Shown here: one piece after another, positions 5,018-7,531 of the stretch | Numbering within the stretch: position 1 is the stretch's first letter | Layout: the number at the start of each line of letters is the position of its first letter | Assembly (NCBI GenBank): GCA_027062985.1 | Contig: JAMOSR010000066.1 | Location: 1 to 7,531 of the forward strand | Direction of reading: 5' to 3' | Origin: Nautiliaceae bacterium | Lineage (GTDB): Bacteria; Campylobacterota; Campylobacteria; Campylobacterales; Nautiliaceae | Length of the DNA stretch: 7,531 bases | The notes under the pieces: model-generated | Databases searched by the model: none | What the model saw: only the letters and a program-made list of their open reading frames with translations | What the model was told of the DNA's origin: nothing | Translations under genes and position numbers: made by a program

Positions 5018-5037
5018 AAAAAATACAAGGCGGGGTT

Positions 5038-6468
5038 ATGAAAATATTATTACTTAGCGATAACGCTACCATTCAAAAACTTTTTATGCTCAGTGCGGAA
5101 AAAAGAGGAGATGAAGTAGAAGTAGGCGGAAGCGATTTTATACCTGAAGGTAATTATGATTTGGTTTTTGTTGACAAGGAACTTTTAACGGATGATTTGT
5201 TATCCACATTAAAATCCACTTTTGTAGAAGCTAAGTTTATTTTGATTTTAAGTAAAAACGACGAAAAACTTCCTGGTTTTGACGACTATCTGATAAAACC
5301 TTTTTTACCTACTGATTTGATAGCGTTAATCGAAAAATTTGAAAATCCTTTAGAATCTCCGTCCGAGGATGATATGAGTATAGACGGACTTGACGATTTG
5401 GATTTGGAAAATATGGGAGAAACGGATGAGCTTGGAGATTTGGACGGACTTGACGAATTCGGGGATATTGATGATGTTTTTGTTGACGATGATGAGTTGA
5501 ATACCGAAAGCCTTGATGATGATATAGAAGAGGATTTTGAGATTAACGAGGATGAACTTATGGAAGAGAATAAAAATTTAGAAGCGGAAGATGAGTTAAC
5601 AGTAGAGCCTTTACCGGAAGAGAGTGAAAAAGAGGAAATAGACGAGGATATAACGTTGGATTTTGACGATGATTTGTTAGGTGATACTAACGAGGAGTTA
5701 AAAGAGCCTTCTCAAGAAGAGCATAGCGAAGATGAGAAGCTGGACCTTGATTTGGATTTTGATATGGAAAATGAATTTGAAGAGCCTTCCGAAGCGGAGG
5801 AATCTGAAAAACAGGAAGAAACTTCCGACAATGAAGCGCTGGATATAGACTTGGGAGATTTTGAGGAACTTGAATCAAAAGAAGAAAACGTTTTGGAATC
5901 CGAAGATGAGGGCGAAGATTTGGATGTTTTGGGAGATATGGAAAATCTTGAAACTGAAGAAGCGGAACTTCCTGAGGAAGAAACGGAATTATCGGAAGAA
6001 TCTTCTCTTCAAGAGGAGCATAATGAAGAAGATATGTTGGAAGAAGAGCCTTCTATAGAAGAGGAGCTTTTAAAAGAACTTGGTGCTTCACAAGATAGTG
6101 AAGAAACAGGTGCGGAAGAAACACCTCAAGAGATTCCTCAGGAAAATGAAAATTTTGAGGAAGAATTAAGCGAACTTGAAAATCTGGATGAAAAAGAGTT
6201 GGCAAAAGCTCTCGGTGAAGAGGTTGAAGAAGTTGAAAGTCTTGAAGAGACTGAAAAAACTGCTATTGAAGAAAAAGAACCTATATCCCAGGAAATAGAA
6301 GTTGAAAATCCGAAGACAGAAAATCAAGAACCTAAAGAAATTGTAGAAACTCAAAAATGTGAACCGAGTATTGAAGAAAAAACATTGGGAAATATCTTAA
6401 ATATTAATTGGGAAGAGCTTAAAAAAGCAAAAGCGAAAGTAACCATTACGATTGATTTTGGAGGATAA
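5038..6468 (+). CDS. Receiver-like domain protein with long acidic tail
   Basis: This is a 476-residue protein of unknown function. Residues 1-100 look like a short response-regulator receiver: LLLSDNATIQKLF keeps D8, with S7 where the first acidic residue is usual. YDLVFVD gives the phospho-acceptor candidate D46, ILSK gives S72, and YLIKPF gives K87-P88. Residues 111-440 are low complexity and surely disordered: I count 149 Asp/Glu in 330 residues (45%) against 14 Lys and no Arg, Asp-rich early and Glu-rich later. The last 30 residues (GNILNINWEELKKAKAKVTI onward, ending DFGG) regain normal composition and look like a helix-strand binding motif. C. jejuni has a gene annotated 'highly acidic protein' at the same place between fliR and gmk. 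There is no effector domain. A role in flagellar or polar organisation is only a guess from context. Confidence 0.85.
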   Translation: MKILLLSDNATIQKLFMLSAEKRGDEVEVGGSDFIPEGNYDLVFVDKELLTDDLLSTLKSTFVEAKFILILSKNDEKLPGFDDYLIKPFLPTDLIALIEKFENPLESPSEDDMSIDGLDDLDLENMGETDELGDLDGLDEFGDIDDVFVDDDELNTESLDDDIEEDFEINEDELMEENKNLEAEDELTVEPLPEESEKEEIDEDITLDFDDDLLGDTNEELKEPSQEEHSEDEKLDLDLDFDMENEFEEPSEAEESEKQEETSDNEALDIDLGDFEELESKEENVLESEDEGEDLDVLGDMENLETEEAELPEEETELSEESSLQEEHNEEDMLEEEPSIEEELLKELGASQDSEETGAEETPQEIPQENENFEEELSELENLDEKELAKALGEEVEEVESLEETEKTAIEEKEPISQEIEVENPKTENQEPKEIVETQKCEPSIEEKTLGNILNINWEELKKAKAKVTITIDFGG

Positions 6469-6469
6469 T

Positions 6470-7099
6470 ATGGAATATATGAAAGTAAAGGGAAGCATAT
6501 TAGTCATATCGGGTCCTAGCGGTAGCGGAAAAACATCTTTGGCAAGAGAAGTTTGTGAAGAACTTGGCAATAAAGCGTATTTTAGTATTTCTACCACAAC
6601 CCGTCCAAAAAGAGAAGGCGAAGAGGACGGAGTTGATTATTTTTTTGTAAGCAAAGAGGAGTTTTTAGAAGATGTGGAAAAAGGATATTTTCTTGAGTGG
6701 GCCGAAGTACATGGAAATTTTTACGGTACAAGTAAAAGACAGATAGATAAAGCGTTAAAAGAAGGAAAGATAGTGTTTTTGGATATAGACGTTCAGGGAC
6801 ACGAAGCGGTTAGGCGGGCGTATCCCGATGTTGTTACGAGCGTTTTTGTAACTACAAAAGATAAAGAAACACTGATTGAAAGACTTAAAAAAAGAGGGAC
6901 TGAAACCGACGAAACGCTAAAAGTCAGAATGATAAACGCGCTTCATGAGATGAAAAAAATTCCTGAATACGATTATCTTTTAATAAATGATGATTTTAAT
7001 AAGGCAAAAGAATTTTTAAGAAGCTGTGCTTTGGCGTCATTAATAAAAACAAGCAAATATAATTTAGAAAATTTTATAGAGCACTGGAAAGGAAAATAA
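6470..7099 (+). CDS. gmk: Guanylate kinase
   Basis: Gmk phosphorylates GMP to GDP with ATP, feeding GTP and dGTP synthesis in the cytosol. Counted from the ATG at 6470 the product has 209 residues, the normal length. It has the P-loop GPSGSGKT (15-22), the GMP-binding STTTRPKREGE (41-51), DGVDYFFVS, EWAEVHGNFYGTS (76-88), FLDIDVQG, and the lid and C-terminal KKRGTETDE and LLINDDF segments. The ATG at 6470 is chosen over an in-frame TTG at 6452 because GGAGG lies exactly 5 nt before it and the TTG has no ribosome-binding site. That GGAGG is formed by the last Gly-Gly codons of the acidic protein gene, whose stop is 1 nt upstream, so the two are coupled. The stop overlaps the argS start (TAATG). 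Confidence 0.96.
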   Translation: MEYMKVKGSILVISGPSGSGKTSLAREVCEELGNKAYFSISTTTRPKREGEEDGVDYFFVSKEEFLEDVEKGYFLEWAEVHGNFYGTSKRQIDKALKEGKIVFLDIDVQGHEAVRRAYPDVVTSVFVTTKDKETLIERLKKRGTETDETLKVRMINALHEMKKIPEYDYLLINDDFNKAKEFLRSCALASLIKTSKYNLENFIEHWKGK

Positions 7100-7531
7100 T
7101 GAAAAAAAGAGTTGCCGATATTTTTAAAAAGCATTTAGGGGAACATCCTCCTATTAATAAACCCAAGCAAAAAGAGTTTGGGCATTATGCCGTTCCTGTT
7201 TTTAAATACGCAAAAATGAACAGACAAAACCCCGTGGAATTTGCTAAAAACGTTTGTGAAAAACTTGGAAATTGCGATGAATTTGAAAGTATTGAGCCCT
7301 TAAGCGGGTTTGTAAATATTAAACTCAGCGATAAATTTTTGGATGAATTTGCCACTAAAGTATTGGAAGAAAAAGAAAATTTTGCCAAAGGTGAGGGGAA
7401 AGAAAAAATACTTCTTGAATATATTTCTGCAAATCCGACAGGACCTCTTCATATAGGTCATGCAAGAGGAGCGATTTTTGGTGATGCCCTTACAAGAATA
7501 GGGCGTCATGTTGGTTATGACGTGGTTACGG
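7099..7531 (+). CDS. argS: Arginyl-tRNA synthetase (N-terminal part, runs off the edge)
   Basis: ArgRS, a class I aminoacyl-tRNA synthetase, charges tRNA-Arg with arginine. The ATG shares one base with the gmk stop (TAATG), and GGAAA upstream is a modest ribosome-binding site, so translation is probably coupled to gmk. The frame is open for 144 codons to the window end. The N-terminal additional domain, which recognises the tRNA D-loop, spans about residues 1-100, with FGHYAVPVFKYAKMNRQNP and SGFVNIKLSD. It is followed by the signature LLEYISANPTGPLHIGHARGA, whose HIGH motif falls at residues 118-121. The KMSK-loop region and anticodon-binding domain lie beyond the window. Confidence 0.95.
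   Translation, partial: MKKRVADIFKKHLGEHPPINKPKQKEFGHYAVPVFKYAKMNRQNPVEFAKNVCEKLGNCDEFESIEPLSGFVNIKLSDKFLDEFATKVLEEKENFAKGEGKEKILLEYISANPTGPLHIGHARGAIFGDALTRIGRHVGYDVVT

Noticed and set aside
5687..6354. Several frames of about 60 codons on both strands inside the acidic protein gene
   Set aside because: They are by-products of the repetitive GAA/GAT codon use in the other frames. None has a ribosome-binding site or sensible protein composition.
6452..6469. Upstream TTG start for gmk adding six residues
   Set aside because: The TTG has no Shine-Dalgarno, whereas GGAGG is ideally placed for the ATG at 6470, which also gives the usual Gmk length.

Overview
The window looks like a chromosomal core segment of a low-GC member of Campylobacterota (Epsilonproteobacteria). 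A member of the Nautiliales (Nautilia/Caminibacter-like) is my guess, but that rank is inference. The main argument is gene order. rpsB - tsf - lolD-like ABC ATPase - fliR - highly acidic protein gene - gmk - argS follows the order I know from Campylobacter jejuni (rpsB, tsf, ABC ATPase, fliR, 'highly acidic protein', gmk, tatA, argS). AT-rich codon use, AGA-rich arginine codons, and promoters with good -10 but poor -35 elements agree with this.

Layout. Position 1-58 is the start of an unidentified minus-strand gene with a very structured leader (59-138). Positions 59-572 hold no convincing protein gene but are rich in non-coding structure. In order they contain an extended -10 promoter and a leader with two mutually exclusive hairpins, a 10-bp inverted repeat, a 157-bp MITE-like palindromic element with a perfect 8-bp target duplication, an AT-rich hairpin, and a candidate small RNA gene just downstream of luxS with a near-consensus promoter and its own terminator. 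luxS (573-1106, minus) is divergent from rpsB-tsf. Its -10 element and that of rpsB almost touch. The rpsB 5' leader folds into an 11-bp two-part helix with possible extra long-range pairing, suggesting an S2-type autogenous control site.

The plus-strand run rpsB-tsf-(ABC ATPase)-fliR is tightly packed, with a 14-nt overlap between the ATPase gene and fliR. fliR converges with, and overlaps by 8 nt, a minus-strand gene for a secreted single-HKD nuclease (NucT/Nuc type). That gene interrupts the C. jejuni-like order. An AT-rich palindromic divergent promoter then serves the nuclease gene and the operon acidic protein-gmk-argS, whose genes are 1 bp apart or overlapping by 1 bp. argS runs off the right edge.

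Functionally the window mixes translation (S2, EF-Ts, ArgRS), nucleotide metabolism (Gmk), the activated methyl cycle/AI-2 (LuxS), envelope transport, flagellar export (FliR), extracytoplasmic nucleic acid degradation, and one protein of unknown role: a receiver-like domain attached to a very long acidic tail and a short conserved-looking C-terminus. The best candidates for undescribed biology are the RNA-level elements (leader at 59-123, RNA downstream of luxS, rpsB leader), the MITE, and the receiver-acidic-tail protein.
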